A stretch of 64,000 nt of DNA from Polyangiaceae bacterium (lineage in GTDB: Bacteria > Myxococcota_A > Polyangia > Polyangiales > Polyangiaceae), in contig JACKEA010000005.1 of the NCBI GenBank assembly GCA_020633235.1, positions 310,001 to 374,000 on the forward strand, written 5' to 3'. The position numbers and the translations under genes are program-made. Under the pieces are notes generated by a model, which made no database searches, had not been told where the DNA came from, and was given only the letters and a program-made list of their open reading frames with translations. Shown one piece after another: positions 26,822 to 35,240 of the stretch. Position 1 is the first letter of the stretch. Each line of letters starts with the position of its first letter.

Positions 26822-27952
26822 ATGAAGAATCTAAGGCGCTCTGCGGTCGGGATGCTCACAAGTCTTCTGTTGCTCACCGCCTGCGGGGACGACTCGCCGG
26901 CGGACACCGGCGAGAAGGGCTGCGCGGGCAAGTGGGCTGGGCTCAGCACGGACGTGCTCTCACCACGAATCGGGGCGTCGGCGGCATTCGGCGGCAGCGA
27001 GCTGTTCGTGTGGGGCGGCGCTCCGATCCCTTCGGGTGCGGAGCTCGCCGACGGTGCCCGCTACGATACGGCGAGCAAGGCGTGGCAAGCGCTCCCGGCC
27101 ACCGGCGCTGGGCGTACTGACGCCTTCACCGGAGCGTCGGGATCGAGCTTGGTCGTGCTGGGAGGCACCGCCGCCGGGGCGACCCTCACGGACGGCTTCG
27201 TGCTCGACGTGGCGGCGGGCACCAGCGCGCCAATCCCTCTGCCCGCGGAGATGGCCACGGCGAGCGGCGTGAGCTACGAGCTCACGAAGCTCTCCGGCGA
27301 CACGCTGTTCACCGCGGTGGTGGCGCCGACGTCACTCGCCTATTGGTGCAGCTACTCGCTTTCGGGCGCGAGCTGGAGCTGCGAGGACGCTCTCGAGTAC
27401 TTCAAGAAGGGCCCTCTCGGCGGCTGGCAGCAAGACTTCGGTCCCGACGGCTGGACCGTGTGGGGAGGCAACGAGCTCATCAGCTGGGGCTCGACCACGG
27501 CGCCGAGCAACGCGGGCGTGCGCTACGACATACAGACGAAGCACTGGAGCGTGATGTCCACCACGGACGCGCCGGAACCGCGGGATCAGCCGCTGGTCGC
27601 GTGGGTCGGCGATCGCCTGCTGGTGGGCGGCGGCACCGCGGGCGGTGCTCCATTGAGCTCCGGCGGGTTGTACGATCCGAAGTCCGATACGTGGACGGCG
27701 ATGACTCCCATCCCGGACGTGAGCTGGTGGGGTTCGGTGGCGCGAGCCGGCGAGCAGCTCGTGTTCTGGAGCGACGCCGCCGGCAAGGGCGGCGTGTACG
27801 ATCTTTCCAGCTCCACGTGGATGCCGCTGTGCCTGAAGAACGCGATGCCGGCCGCCAACCCGGGCGCCACCCACACCTGGACGGGATCGCAGCTGCTCGT
27901 CGTCGGTGGCGCCCAAAGCAGCCAGCGCATCGGCGCCGTTTTGTCACTGTGA
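26822..27952 (+). CDS. Kelch-like beta-propeller lipoprotein
   Basis: 376 residues: lipobox LLTAC, then repeated kelch-type units: GSELFVWGGAPIPSG...ARYDTASKAWQALPATG, GSSLVVLGG, NELISWGS...VRYDIQTKHWSVMSTT, DRLLVGGGTAGG...GLYDPKSDTWTAM, SQLLVVGGAQSS. A surface or periplasmic propeller, presumably for binding. TTGACG at 26781 may be the -35 of its promoter. Confidence 0.75.
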   Translation: MKNLRRSAVGMLTSLLLLTACGDDSPADTGEKGCAGKWAGLSTDVLSPRIGASAAFGGSELFVWGGAPIPSGAELADGARYDTASKAWQALPATGAGRTDAFTGASGSSLVVLGGTAAGATLTDGFVLDVAAGTSAPIPLPAEMATASGVSYELTKLSGDTLFTAVVAPTSLAYWCSYSLSGASWSCEDALEYFKKGPLGGWQQDFGPDGWTVWGGNELISWGSTTAPSNAGVRYDIQTKHWSVMSTTDAPEPRDQPLVAWVGDRLLVGGGTAGGAPLSSGGLYDPKSDTWTAMTPIPDVSWWGSVARAGEQLVFWSDAAGKGGVYDLSSSTWMPLCLKNAMPAANPGATHTWTGSQLLVVGGAQSSQRIGAVLSL

Positions 27953-27960
27953 GCTGAGGC

Positions 27961-28326
27961 TCACGCTCCCCACACGCCGAGACGATTGCCGAACGGATCG
28001 CTGAGCTCGAAGCGGCGACCACCCGGGAAGTCGAAGATGGGCTTGTCGATGGTGCCGCCCGCCGCGCGGACCGCCTTCTCGCTCGCCTCCAGATCCTCGG
28101 AGTACAAGAGCACCAGTGGCCCGCCCGGCGTGACGCCGTCGTCCAGCCGTAGCCCGCCGGCTTCGCGCTCGCCGCGGGCGTGATCCACGAAGCCCGCGTA
28201 GGCGGGGCCGTAGTCCGTGATGCTCCAACCGAAGGCCCGCGTGTAGAACGCCTTCGCTCGGGACATGTCCGTCACGGTGAGCTCGATGTAGTCGATGCCG
28301 TGGTGCGCGCCGTTGCCTTGAGCCAT
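27961..28326 (-). CDS. VOC (glyoxalase/bleomycin-resistance) family protein
   Basis: 121 residues with the two beta-alpha-beta-beta-beta units of the vicinal oxygen chelate fold: YIELTVTDMSRAKAFYTRAFGWSI, GGPLVLLYSEDLEASEKAVRAAGGTI and FEL SDPFGNRLGVW at the C-terminus. A cytosolic single-domain member whose substrate cannot be predicted. Its start follows TAGTCT by 6 nt and a dispersed-repeat copy lies 40 nt upstream. Confidence 0.85.
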   Translation of the reverse strand: MAQGNGAHHGIDYIELTVTDMSRAKAFYTRAFGWSITDYGPAYAGFVDHARGEREAGGLRLDDGVTPGGPLVLLYSEDLEASEKAVRAAGGTIDKPIFDFPGGRRFELSDPFGNRLGVWGA

Positions 28327-28332
28327 GCCCCG

Positions 28333-28338
28333 AGACTA
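28333..28338 (-). promoter_or_regulatory. -10 box of predicted leaderless promoter, VOC gene
   Basis: TAGTCT on the minus strand, 6 nt before the ATG at 28326. The string GTAGTCTCGGGG recurs before the 62830 start. Confidence 0.5.
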
Positions 28339-28366
28339 CACGCGCCCCATGTCAGCGCGGTGTCAG

Positions 28367-28392
28367 GAGGTTCCGCGGCGGACCAAAAAAAA
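28367..28392 (-). repeat. Dispersed repeat copy C
   Basis: Plus strand GAGGTTCCGCGGCGGACC followed by eight A. It lies between the divergent VOC and lipoprotein genes. The rest of the 28327-28564 spacer shows nothing else. Confidence 0.65.
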
Positions 28393-28564
28393 GGACTCCT
28401 CACACATTCGTGGCGCCTCGCTTCGCCTCTTTCCCGATGGCCGAAACGCGGGGACCGGCGCGCCAAGGCCAACGATTCCTCGGCCATGAAGATGTCAGGA
28501 GAGCCAAAAAAAGAAGGGATCCCAGGCAGGGAACATCCGTCCAACGGGGGTGACGAACTTTGGC

Positions 28565-29659
28565 ATGAGCGTGGTAAAGGCCGGAATTTGCGGGGTTCTC
28601 GTGGTGTGCGGCGGTTGTGGCGGGGCGCCACCGAAGCCTGCGGCGCCTCCGGTAGCCACGGTGGCGCCGCCGCCTTCGGCCACCACCGCGCGCGAGGCGC
28701 CGCCGGAGCCGAAGCCCCCGGCGCCGGCGGGCACGGTGCTCGAGCGCATCGCCCAGGGAGTCGGGTCGCCCTGTCGCGAGAGCAAGCTGCCGGCGAAGTA
28801 CCACGGTCCGCCCGTGCCGCTGGCGTCGAACCTGGGGCGCGGCCTCGCGCTCTCGTTGCCGCGGCGAACGGTGACGGTGGACACCCAGGGCCAGCGCACG
28901 GTGGTGGTGTACCGGTCCTACGCGCTGGACCCGAGCTCGGAGCTCGGGGACGCGGGTTATCGCCTGCAGCTCCGGGACGCCGGCGGCAAGGTCGAAGATC
29001 TGTCGCTGGGGTTTTCGGAGATGCGGCCCTACGTCATCGTCCACAACGACAAGCTACCGCTGCTCGACGGCGACGATCTCCAGCTCGCAGTGGACGCGCG
29101 GGAGCTCGACGACGCCAGCGTCACGTTTCCGCCCGTGGGGCTGCGCGCCAAACGCCAAGAGAAGGACCTGCTCCTGCGCTGCCCCCTGGCGGAGCTCCGC
29201 AAGGACACGGATGGAGACGGTCTCACCGACATCGAGGAAGCGCGACTGGTGACGGATCCGAGCTCGGTGGATACGGACGGGGACGGCCTGTCGGACAAGG
29301 ACGACCCGGCGCCCCTGGGCGCGGACGCCCCGAGCACGCCGGAACAGGAGGTGCGCCAGGCGGCGTATCGACAGCTCGTTTCTCAGCGCGTGAAGGGGGA
29401 GCTCTTGATCGAGCAGACGAACGGTCCGCGCCTCGGGCTCTCGGGGGTGGACTTTCGCGTGCTGTCGCTGACGGCGGAGGAGCTCGAGGCGTACCAGAAG
29501 CGCTTCGGCTTCCGCGTGACCTTCAAGCTGGGCGTGAAGATGCAGGACGCGACTCACGCCAAGGTCAGCGTGAGCTTTGGTTGGACCGGCGGCGAGTGGA
29601 ACGCGGAGAAGGAAGCCGACGGCTGGAAGTTCTCCGCTGGTTCCCTGTGGATCACGTGA
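28565..29659 (+). CDS. Lipoprotein with thrombospondin-type-3-like calcium motifs
   Basis: 364 residues from the ATG at 28565 (an in-frame GTG at 28550 would add five). Signal peptide with CGGC lipobox region, Pro/Ala-rich linker, an immunoglobulin-like beta domain, then two acidic calcium motifs (DTDGDGLTDIEE and DTDGDGLSDKDD, about residues 215-245) and a C-terminal alpha/beta domain ending SAGSLWIT. The DxDxDG repeats bind Ca in thrombospondin-type-3 and OmpA-like surface proteins. Function unknown. Confidence 0.65.
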   Translation: MSVVKAGICGVLVVCGGCGGAPPKPAAPPVATVAPPPSATTAREAPPEPKPPAPAGTVLERIAQGVGSPCRESKLPAKYHGPPVPLASNLGRGLALSLPRRTVTVDTQGQRTVVVYRSYALDPSSELGDAGYRLQLRDAGGKVEDLSLGFSEMRPYVIVHNDKLPLLDGDDLQLAVDARELDDASVTFPPVGLRAKRQEKDLLLRCPLAELRKDTDGDGLTDIEEARLVTDPSSVDTDGDGLSDKDDPAPLGADAPSTPEQEVRQAAYRQLVSQRVKGELLIEQTNGPRLGLSGVDFRVLSLTAEELEAYQKRFGFRVTFKLGVKMQDATHAKVSVSFGWTGGEWNAEKEADGWKFSAGSLWIT

Positions 29660-31237
29660 TTATCGGCGGCACAGCGGCGGCGTGCCAAACGCGCGCGCGC
29701 CATCTCGAACGCGCCACACCTGAAACGCGCCATCCGTGGTGAACACGAAGCGCGAGCTCGGATCGAACTCGTAGCCTCCCGCCGCCGCGTCGGCGAGCTC
29801 GCGGGAGCCGGCACCGCGGCGCGTGGCGCGCAGTACCAACGGCGGCTCGAGGCCGTCGAGCACCCACTCACCGTCGGGGCTCGATGCCATCGCCATGCCG
29901 TCGGAATCCTGGACCGGGAAGTAGTCGGGGTGCTGACCCAGGAGCTCGGCCAGCGGACGGCTGAGCTCTCCCAGAAAGGCGAGGCTTCCGTCCTTCGGAC
30001 GCACCAGCGTTTGTCGCGCGCTGTGCATGTCGACACCGACGGGTGTTCCGATGCCGGTTGCGAGGTTCCAGAGCACCGGCTGTCCTGCGAGATCTGCCAC
30101 CACCAGCTGAGTGTCGTCCTTGCTCCAGGGGCCAGGGGTGCGCATGCCCTCGTCTTCGAAGGGGCCACTCGGAGGGACGTTGGGGGGAAGCAGCGTGATC
30201 AACTTGGCGTGCTCGAGATCCACGACGCACGCGCTGAAGGTCCAGCCGCCGAGCACCACGCGCTGCTCGGCGTGATCGAAACTCGCGTTGCCCACCGAGC
30301 CCGGGCACAGCGGATCGTAGAACAGCTTCCCCGAACCTCGCTCCAGGTCGAAGAGCGCAACGGCGCCGGACGGGCGCGGGATGGCGATGAAGCGACCGCT
30401 CGGGGAGAATCCGTAGCGATTCAGGGTTGCCGTGGAGCTCATGGCAATGCTCTCGGCGCGCACGCTCCCGGAAGCTGTGTCGACCACGGTCACCGCGCCA
30501 GCGCTCCACTCCACGAGCAGACGCTCGGAGCTGGGCGCCGCGCTCATGTCTTGAACCGATCGCGTGTTGGTCTCGAGGGTGTCGGTGTCCCAGCGCGGCG
30601 CTTCGTTGGGTACGGCGCCGATGGGATTGCCGGGCCCCACGGGTTTGGACGGCGGCAAGACGCGGGGCTTGAACTTGGGGCGGGGGAGCGGCGTGAAGCT
30701 CTCGGGCTGCTTCACGCGCGCCAGCGTTCGAAGGGACGGCAGCTCGATGAGCTCCACTTGGTCCTCGTTCGCGTCGGCGTCGGGATCACTGTGCACCGTA
30801 GCCAACGCGAGCCAGCGGCCGTTGGGGGCGAAGGTCGCGTGGGCATAGGTCGGGACCGGCTCCCTTACCGAGCGCTCGAGCAGGACCTTGCCGGCTCGCG
30901 TGTCGACCAAGCGAGCGGTGTTCGACGACGTGGCGAGCAGATACTCGCCGTTCAGCGAGAGCTGCAGTTGCTCGACGGGGCCGGCAACGGGAGTGACGCT
31001 TCGTTCCTTCCAAGACTTCGACTCGAGCACGACGACGTCGCTCTCGCGGGCTACGGCGACAACGTCGCCATCGCCGGAAAACGTGCGCATCCGGGGCTCG
31101 GTGCTCCAGCATGGCGGCGGTGGCTCTGGGGGCGTGGGCTTGCTCTCCGCCACGGACACAACGGCGGGCGGCTTGGGCGGTGGGGGCTGAACACAGGCCC
31201 AGAGCAAGAGCGAGAGCACGACGGGCACGCGCCGCAT
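29660..31237 (-). CDS. WD40-like beta-propeller lipoprotein
   Basis: 525 residues: lipobox LLLWAC, Pro-rich linker, then WD40/TolB-like blades (DGDVVAVARESDVVVLESKSW, LSLNGEYLLATSSNTARLVDTRAG, FAPNGRWLALATVHSD, FSPSGRFIAIPRPSGAVALFDLERG, SSPDGEWVLDG, FDPSSRFVFTTDGAFQVWRVRDG). A periplasmic propeller, probably a binding scaffold. Start at 31237 gives the signal peptide and is preceded by TAGACT. Confidence 0.75.
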   Translation of the reverse strand: MRRVPVVLSLLLWACVQPPPPKPPAVVSVAESKPTPPEPPPPCWSTEPRMRTFSGDGDVVAVARESDVVVLESKSWKERSVTPVAGPVEQLQLSLNGEYLLATSSNTARLVDTRAGKVLLERSVREPVPTYAHATFAPNGRWLALATVHSDPDADANEDQVELIELPSLRTLARVKQPESFTPLPRPKFKPRVLPPSKPVGPGNPIGAVPNEAPRWDTDTLETNTRSVQDMSAAPSSERLLVEWSAGAVTVVDTASGSVRAESIAMSSTATLNRYGFSPSGRFIAIPRPSGAVALFDLERGSGKLFYDPLCPGSVGNASFDHAEQRVVLGGWTFSACVVDLEHAKLITLLPPNVPPSGPFEDEGMRTPGPWSKDDTQLVVADLAGQPVLWNLATGIGTPVGVDMHSARQTLVRPKDGSLAFLGELSRPLAELLGQHPDYFPVQDSDGMAMASSPDGEWVLDGLEPPLVLRATRRGAGSRELADAAAGGYEFDPSSRFVFTTDGAFQVWRVRDGARAFGTPPLCRR

Positions 31238-31244
31238 GGTCGCG

Positions 31245-31250
31245 AGTCTA
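31245..31250 (-). promoter_or_regulatory. -10 box of predicted leaderless promoter
   Basis: TAGACT on the minus strand, 7 nt before the ATG at 31237. Confidence 0.5.
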
Positions 31251-31287
31251 CACGGATTCGTGGTGGATCCTACGCGTCGTGTGCCCG

Positions 31288-31293
31288 TACCCT
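31288..31293 (+). promoter_or_regulatory. -10 box of predicted leaderless promoter
   Basis: TACCCT, 6 nt, then the ATG at 31300. Confidence 0.5.
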
Positions 31294-31299
31294 GGGAGC

Positions 31300-31803
31300 A
31301 TGGAGGGCGAGGAGCTTTGGAAAGAGGCGCAGCGGAGCGCACGTGACAAGAACAAGCGGAAGGAGAACGTCGCCGCGGTCGTCGGCGGGGTGATCTTGGT
31401 CGTGGCCGCGCTGGCCGGCTGCTACATGACCACCATTCACCCGAGCCGATCGGAAGCCGGCAAGCTCTCCACGCGCTTCGTGGTCGCCGTCGGCGCGAGG
31501 GACGCGACAGCCGCCTCGGCATTGCTGTCGAAGAGCCGGCGCGACGCCCTCGCTGCCGGGGGCGTGCTCGCGGAGGTTCCCGCCCGGATGACGAACGCCA
31601 GCGGCTTCGACATCAACGGCACGGAGAGCGTCACGCAAGGGGGAACGGAGATCACCTGCATCGAGGGCCTGCTCGAGTACTCGAAGGGTGCGAAGCCCAA
31701 GGAACGCACCATCTCCTTCAAGCTGGTGGACGAAGGCGGCCTCAAGATCGACGGCTGGTCCACGGGTTGGTGCCGCCACGGCGGCTATTGGTATCGTCAG
31801 TAA
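31300..31803 (+). CDS. Hypothetical membrane-anchored protein
   Basis: 167 residues: charged N-terminus (EGEELWKEAQRSARDKNKRKEN), one membrane helix (VAAVVGGVILVVAALAGCYM), then an extracytoplasmic alpha/beta domain of about 120 residues (KLSTRFVVAVGARDATAASALLSKSRRDAL) whose helical opening resembles NTF2-like lipoprotein domains. No firm family. Start at 31300 follows a -10-like box. Confidence 0.6.
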   Translation: MEGEELWKEAQRSARDKNKRKENVAAVVGGVILVVAALAGCYMTTIHPSRSEAGKLSTRFVVAVGARDATAASALLSKSRRDALAAGGVLAEVPARMTNASGFDINGTESVTQGGTEITCIEGLLEYSKGAKPKERTISFKLVDEGGLKIDGWSTGWCRHGGYWYRQ

Positions 31804-31848
31804 CGCACTGAAAATGCGTCGAGGGATAGCGAGCGCTTGATCTCTTGA

Positions 31849-31865
31849 CTGTTCGGGTGTTCAGT
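31849..31865 (+). promoter_or_regulatory. LexA-like box overlapping the dnaE2 start
   Basis: CTGTTCGGGTGTTCAGT: CTG-N10-CAG with TGTTCAGT; the GTG start of dnaE2 begins at base 16 of the site. It shares TGTTCAGTRGTC with the imuA site and fits 14 of 17 positions of the M. xanthus LexA consensus as I remember it. Confidence 0.55.
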
Positions 31866-34800
31866 GGTCGCTTCCGTGTTCGCCGAGCTCTGCGCCCGCT
31901 CCAATTTCTCGTTCCTTCGGGGTGCGTCCCATCCGGAGGAGCTGGTGGTGCGCGCTCAGGAGCTCGGCCACTCGGCGATCGCGATCTGCGATCGCATGGG
32001 GCTCTATGGCTCCGCGCGAGCGCACGCCGAGGCCAAGGAGTGCGGGCAGCGGGTGATCGTCGGTGCCGAGCTGGTGCTCGAGCCGCGGGAGGCCGTGGCG
32101 CCGCGCCGCGTTTCCAAGAGTCTGGCCAGTGAGGTGCGCCTCGCGCAGCTCGCCGAGGCGCCCACGGTGTTGCTGCTGGTGCGCGACAGCACGGGTTACG
32201 AGAACTTGTGCGCGCTGCTCACCCGCGCCCACGCGGAGCGGCCCAAGGGTGAGGGCGCGCTCGATCTCGCGTGGCTCGCGGAGCAGAACGCGGGGCTCAC
32301 CGTCGTGGTGCCCGCGCCGCGGGATCCTGCCGGCCCGGGCGCGCCGTCCGAGGCGGAGCTCGGGACCCTCCGGGACGCGCTCTCGGATCGCGTCGTGCTC
32401 GCGGCGTACCGACATCTAGATGCCCAGGATGCGGCACGGCTTTCGACAGTGGAGCGTTGGTCCGAGCGATACGGCCTCGACGTGGTGGCCAGCGGGCGGC
32501 CGCTCTTTCATCAGAAGTCGCGAAAGCCGGTGGCGGACGTGGTGCACTGCATTCGCGAGGGCATCACGCTCGATCGCGCGGGAACAGCGCTCCGGGCCAA
32601 TGCCGAGGCGTTCCTGCGCTCGGAGCTCGAGATGCAGAAGCTGTTTCGCGAGCACCTGCCCTGGGTGGAGCGCGCCGGCGAGGTGGCCGAAGAGCTCACG
32701 TTCTCGCTGGATCAGCTGCGGTATCAGTTTCCTTGTGCTCTCGAGCCGGGAGAGACCGCGGACGAGAAGCTCCGGCGCCTGAGCCAGGAGGGCGCGCGGC
32801 GGCGTTATCCGGGCGGCGTGCCCAGCGGAGTGGCGGCGCAGATCGAAAAGGAGCTCGCGCTCATCGCAAAGCTCGGCGTCGCGCCCTACTTCCTGTCCAC
32901 CTGGGAGATCGTGGAGATCGCGCGGGCCCGACGCATTCTGTGTCAGGGGCGCGGCAGCGCTGCGAACAGCGCCGTGTGCTTCGTGCTGGGCATCACGGCG
33001 GTGGATCCCGCGCGCTCCAGCCTGCTCTTCGAGCGCTTCATGAGCGCGGAGCGCAGCGAGCCACCGGACATCGACATCGATTTCGAGCACGAGCGGCGAG
33101 AGGAAGTGATTCAGGAGCTCTACGCCCGCCACGGTCGGGATCGCGCGGCGATGGTCAGCGAGGTGATCTGCTATCGTGGCAAGAGCGCCCTTCGAGAAGT
33201 CGGCAAGGTGTTCGGCCTGTCCTTGGAGCAGATCGATCGACTGAGTGGCACCATCACGCACTGGGACACGGCGGAGCTCGCGGATCAGCGCCTGGCGGAG
33301 ATGGGCTTCGACGTGGGGGACGACCGCATTCGGAAGGTGGTGATGCTGGCGCGGGCCATTCAGGGTTTTCCGCGGCACCTGTCCATTCACGTCGGGGGCT
33401 TCGTGCTCAGCGCGCGGCCGCTGTCGGAAGTGGCGCCGGTGGAGCCCGCCCGCATGCCGGATCGCACGGTGGTGCCCTGGGACAAGGACGACCTGGAAAA
33501 CCTCGGCTTCTTCAAGGTGGACGTGCTCGGCCTGGGGATGCTCACCGCCATTAGAAAGTGCCTGAAGAGCATTCATGAAGATGGGGGTTTGTCCGGCGCG
33601 GAAGAGCACTTCGATCCGCTGGAAGTCATCACTCGCATCCCGGCGGAGGATCCGGCCGTGTACGATCTTGCGTGTCGCGCCGATACCGTCGGCGTGTTCC
33701 AGATCGAGAGTCGGGCGCAGATGGCGATGCTGCCGCGGCTTCGCCCGCGGGTCTTCTACGACTTGGTGGTGGAGGTGGCGCTGGTGCGTCCGGGGCCCAT
33801 TCAGGGCGGCATGGTGCATCCGTACCTTCGGCGGCGGAAGGGTGAAGAGAAGATCGATACGCCGCATCCGGATCTGTGGCCCATCTTGGAGCGCACCCTC
33901 GGCGTGCCGCTGTTCCAGGAGCAGGTGATGCAGATCTCCATCGTGGGCGCGGGTTACACGGGAGGGCAGGCGGATCAGCTCCGGCGGGACATGGCCGCGT
34001 GGAAGAAGAGCGGCAAGCTCCTGCGCCACAAGGATCGCCTGCTTTCAGGCTTCGCGAACAAGGGCATCCCCCGGCAGTTCGGCGAAGCGCTGTTCGAGCA
34101 GATCAAGGGCTTCGGCGATTACGGCTTCCCGGAGAGCCACGCCGCCAGCTTCGCGCTCTTGGTGTACGCGTCGTGCTGGCAGAAAGCGCACTACCCGGCG
34201 CACTTCGCCTGTGCCGTCGTGAACTCGCAGCCCATGGGCTTTTATTCGCCCAGCACCATCTTTCAAGATGCCCAGCGCCACGGCGTGGAGGTGCGGGACG
34301 TGAGCGTCAGCGCGAGCGACTGGGACTGCACTTTGGAGCCGGGGGGCGAGGGCATCGAGAGCACGGCGCCGGGTGCGCGGCGCTCCATTCGCCTCGGCTT
34401 TCGGCTGGTGAAGGGCTTTCGTCAGGCGAGCGCCGAGCGGCTGATGGCGGCCCGCGCGGAGCAGCCGTTCACGGACTTGGGAGACTTGGTGCGGCGGGTG
34501 GGCTTGCGCCCGGACGAGGTGGAGCTGCTGGCCGAGGCGGGCGCTCTGGAGCCATTGGTCCGCGGTCGGCGAGCGGCGGTGTGGAAAGCTCGGGCGCCGC
34601 GCACCGGCGGCTTGTTCGAGACGTTGGAGGTGCGCGAGCCGACGGTAAACCTCCCGCCGCTGCGGCCCGCGGAGCAGCTGCTCTTCGACTACGGCCGCAA
34701 GGGGCTCAGCGTGGACGACCACCCGATGCGGCACCTGAGAGGGCGCTTGGCGAAGCGCGGCGTGGCCACGACGGCGTCCCTCGTCGGCGTGCCCCAGGGG

Positions 34801-35124
34801 CGCGTGGTGGAAGTGGCGGGGCTCGTCATCTGCCGGCAGCAGCCCGGGACGGCCAGTGGCGTGGTGTTCATCACCTTGGAGGACGAGACGGGCTTCGCGA
34901 ACTTGGTGCTGTGGAATCGCGTGTACGAACGTCTGCGACTGGTGGCGCGGCACTCCACGCTGCTCTTGGCCAAGGGGCGCGTGGAGCGGGAGCCGAACGT
35001 GCCGCCGGGGCCGCGGCCGGAAGGCTCGGAGCAAACGCCGGTGATCCACGTGATCGTCGACGATCTCGAGCGACTGGACGTCCCGGGGCGCGACGTCGCC
35101 AGTCGATCACGGGATTTTCACTGA
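31864..35124 (+). CDS. dnaE2: Error-prone DNA polymerase III alpha subunit DnaE2
   Basis: 1086 residues, normal for DnaE2. PHP domain (ARSNFSFLRGASHPEELV), polymerase palm with catalytic Asp residues in PPDIDIDFEHERRE and FFKVDVLGLGML, helix-hairpin-helix region (FTDLGDLVRRVGLRPDEVELLAEAGAL) and the C-terminal OB domain. Does translesion synthesis with ImuA and ImuB. It lies 8.7 kb from imuB on the same strand and carries the same operator-like motif. The GTG start has no ribosome site; the GTG at 31876 is an alternative. Confidence 0.95.
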   Translation: MVASVFAELCARSNFSFLRGASHPEELVVRAQELGHSAIAICDRMGLYGSARAHAEAKECGQRVIVGAELVLEPREAVAPRRVSKSLASEVRLAQLAEAPTVLLLVRDSTGYENLCALLTRAHAERPKGEGALDLAWLAEQNAGLTVVVPAPRDPAGPGAPSEAELGTLRDALSDRVVLAAYRHLDAQDAARLSTVERWSERYGLDVVASGRPLFHQKSRKPVADVVHCIREGITLDRAGTALRANAEAFLRSELEMQKLFREHLPWVERAGEVAEELTFSLDQLRYQFPCALEPGETADEKLRRLSQEGARRRYPGGVPSGVAAQIEKELALIAKLGVAPYFLSTWEIVEIARARRILCQGRGSAANSAVCFVLGITAVDPARSSLLFERFMSAERSEPPDIDIDFEHERREEVIQELYARHGRDRAAMVSEVICYRGKSALREVGKVFGLSLEQIDRLSGTITHWDTAELADQRLAEMGFDVGDDRIRKVVMLARAIQGFPRHLSIHVGGFVLSARPLSEVAPVEPARMPDRTVVPWDKDDLENLGFFKVDVLGLGMLTAIRKCLKSIHEDGGLSGAEEHFDPLEVITRIPAEDPAVYDLACRADTVGVFQIESRAQMAMLPRLRPRVFYDLVVEVALVRPGPIQGGMVHPYLRRRKGEEKIDTPHPDLWPILERTLGVPLFQEQVMQISIVGAGYTGGQADQLRRDMAAWKKSGKLLRHKDRLLSGFANKGIPRQFGEALFEQIKGFGDYGFPESHAASFALLVYASCWQKAHYPAHFACAVVNSQPMGFYSPSTIFQDAQRHGVEVRDVSVSASDWDCTLEPGGEGIESTAPGARRSIRLGFRLVKGFRQASAERLMAARAEQPFTDLGDLVRRVGLRPDEVELLAEAGALEPLVRGRRAAVWKARAPRTGGLFETLEVREPTVNLPPLRPAEQLLFDYGRKGLSVDDHPMRHLRGRLAKRGVATTASLVGVPQGRVVEVAGLVICRQQPGTASGVVFITLEDETGFANLVLWNRVYERLRLVARHSTLLLAKGRVEREPNVPPGPRPEGSEQTPVIHVIVDDLERLDVPGRDVASRSRDFH

Positions 35125-35148
35125 CCTGCGTCAACTATCGTCGCAGGT
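35124..35148 (+). terminator. Weak hairpin at the dnaE2 end
   Basis: ACCTGCG / CGCAGGT, 7-bp stem with 11-nt loop, overlapping the last base of the stop. No U-run. Confidence 0.3.
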
Positions 35149-35162
35149 CTCGCCGAACGTGA

Positions 35163-35190
35163 TTGACGCGCCGCTGACGCGGGGTAATGT
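35163..35190 (+). promoter_or_regulatory. Promoter of the lamin-tail gene
   Basis: TTGACG (35163-35168), 16 nt, TAATGT (35185-35190), giving a leader of about 45 nt. The purine-rich GGGAGAAAAGGAA before the ATG is its ribosome site. Confidence 0.45.
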
Positions 35191-35240
35191 GTGTCGCGTC
35201 GGGTGATGTGGCGATTGCCACAGGGGAGAAAAGGAACGAC

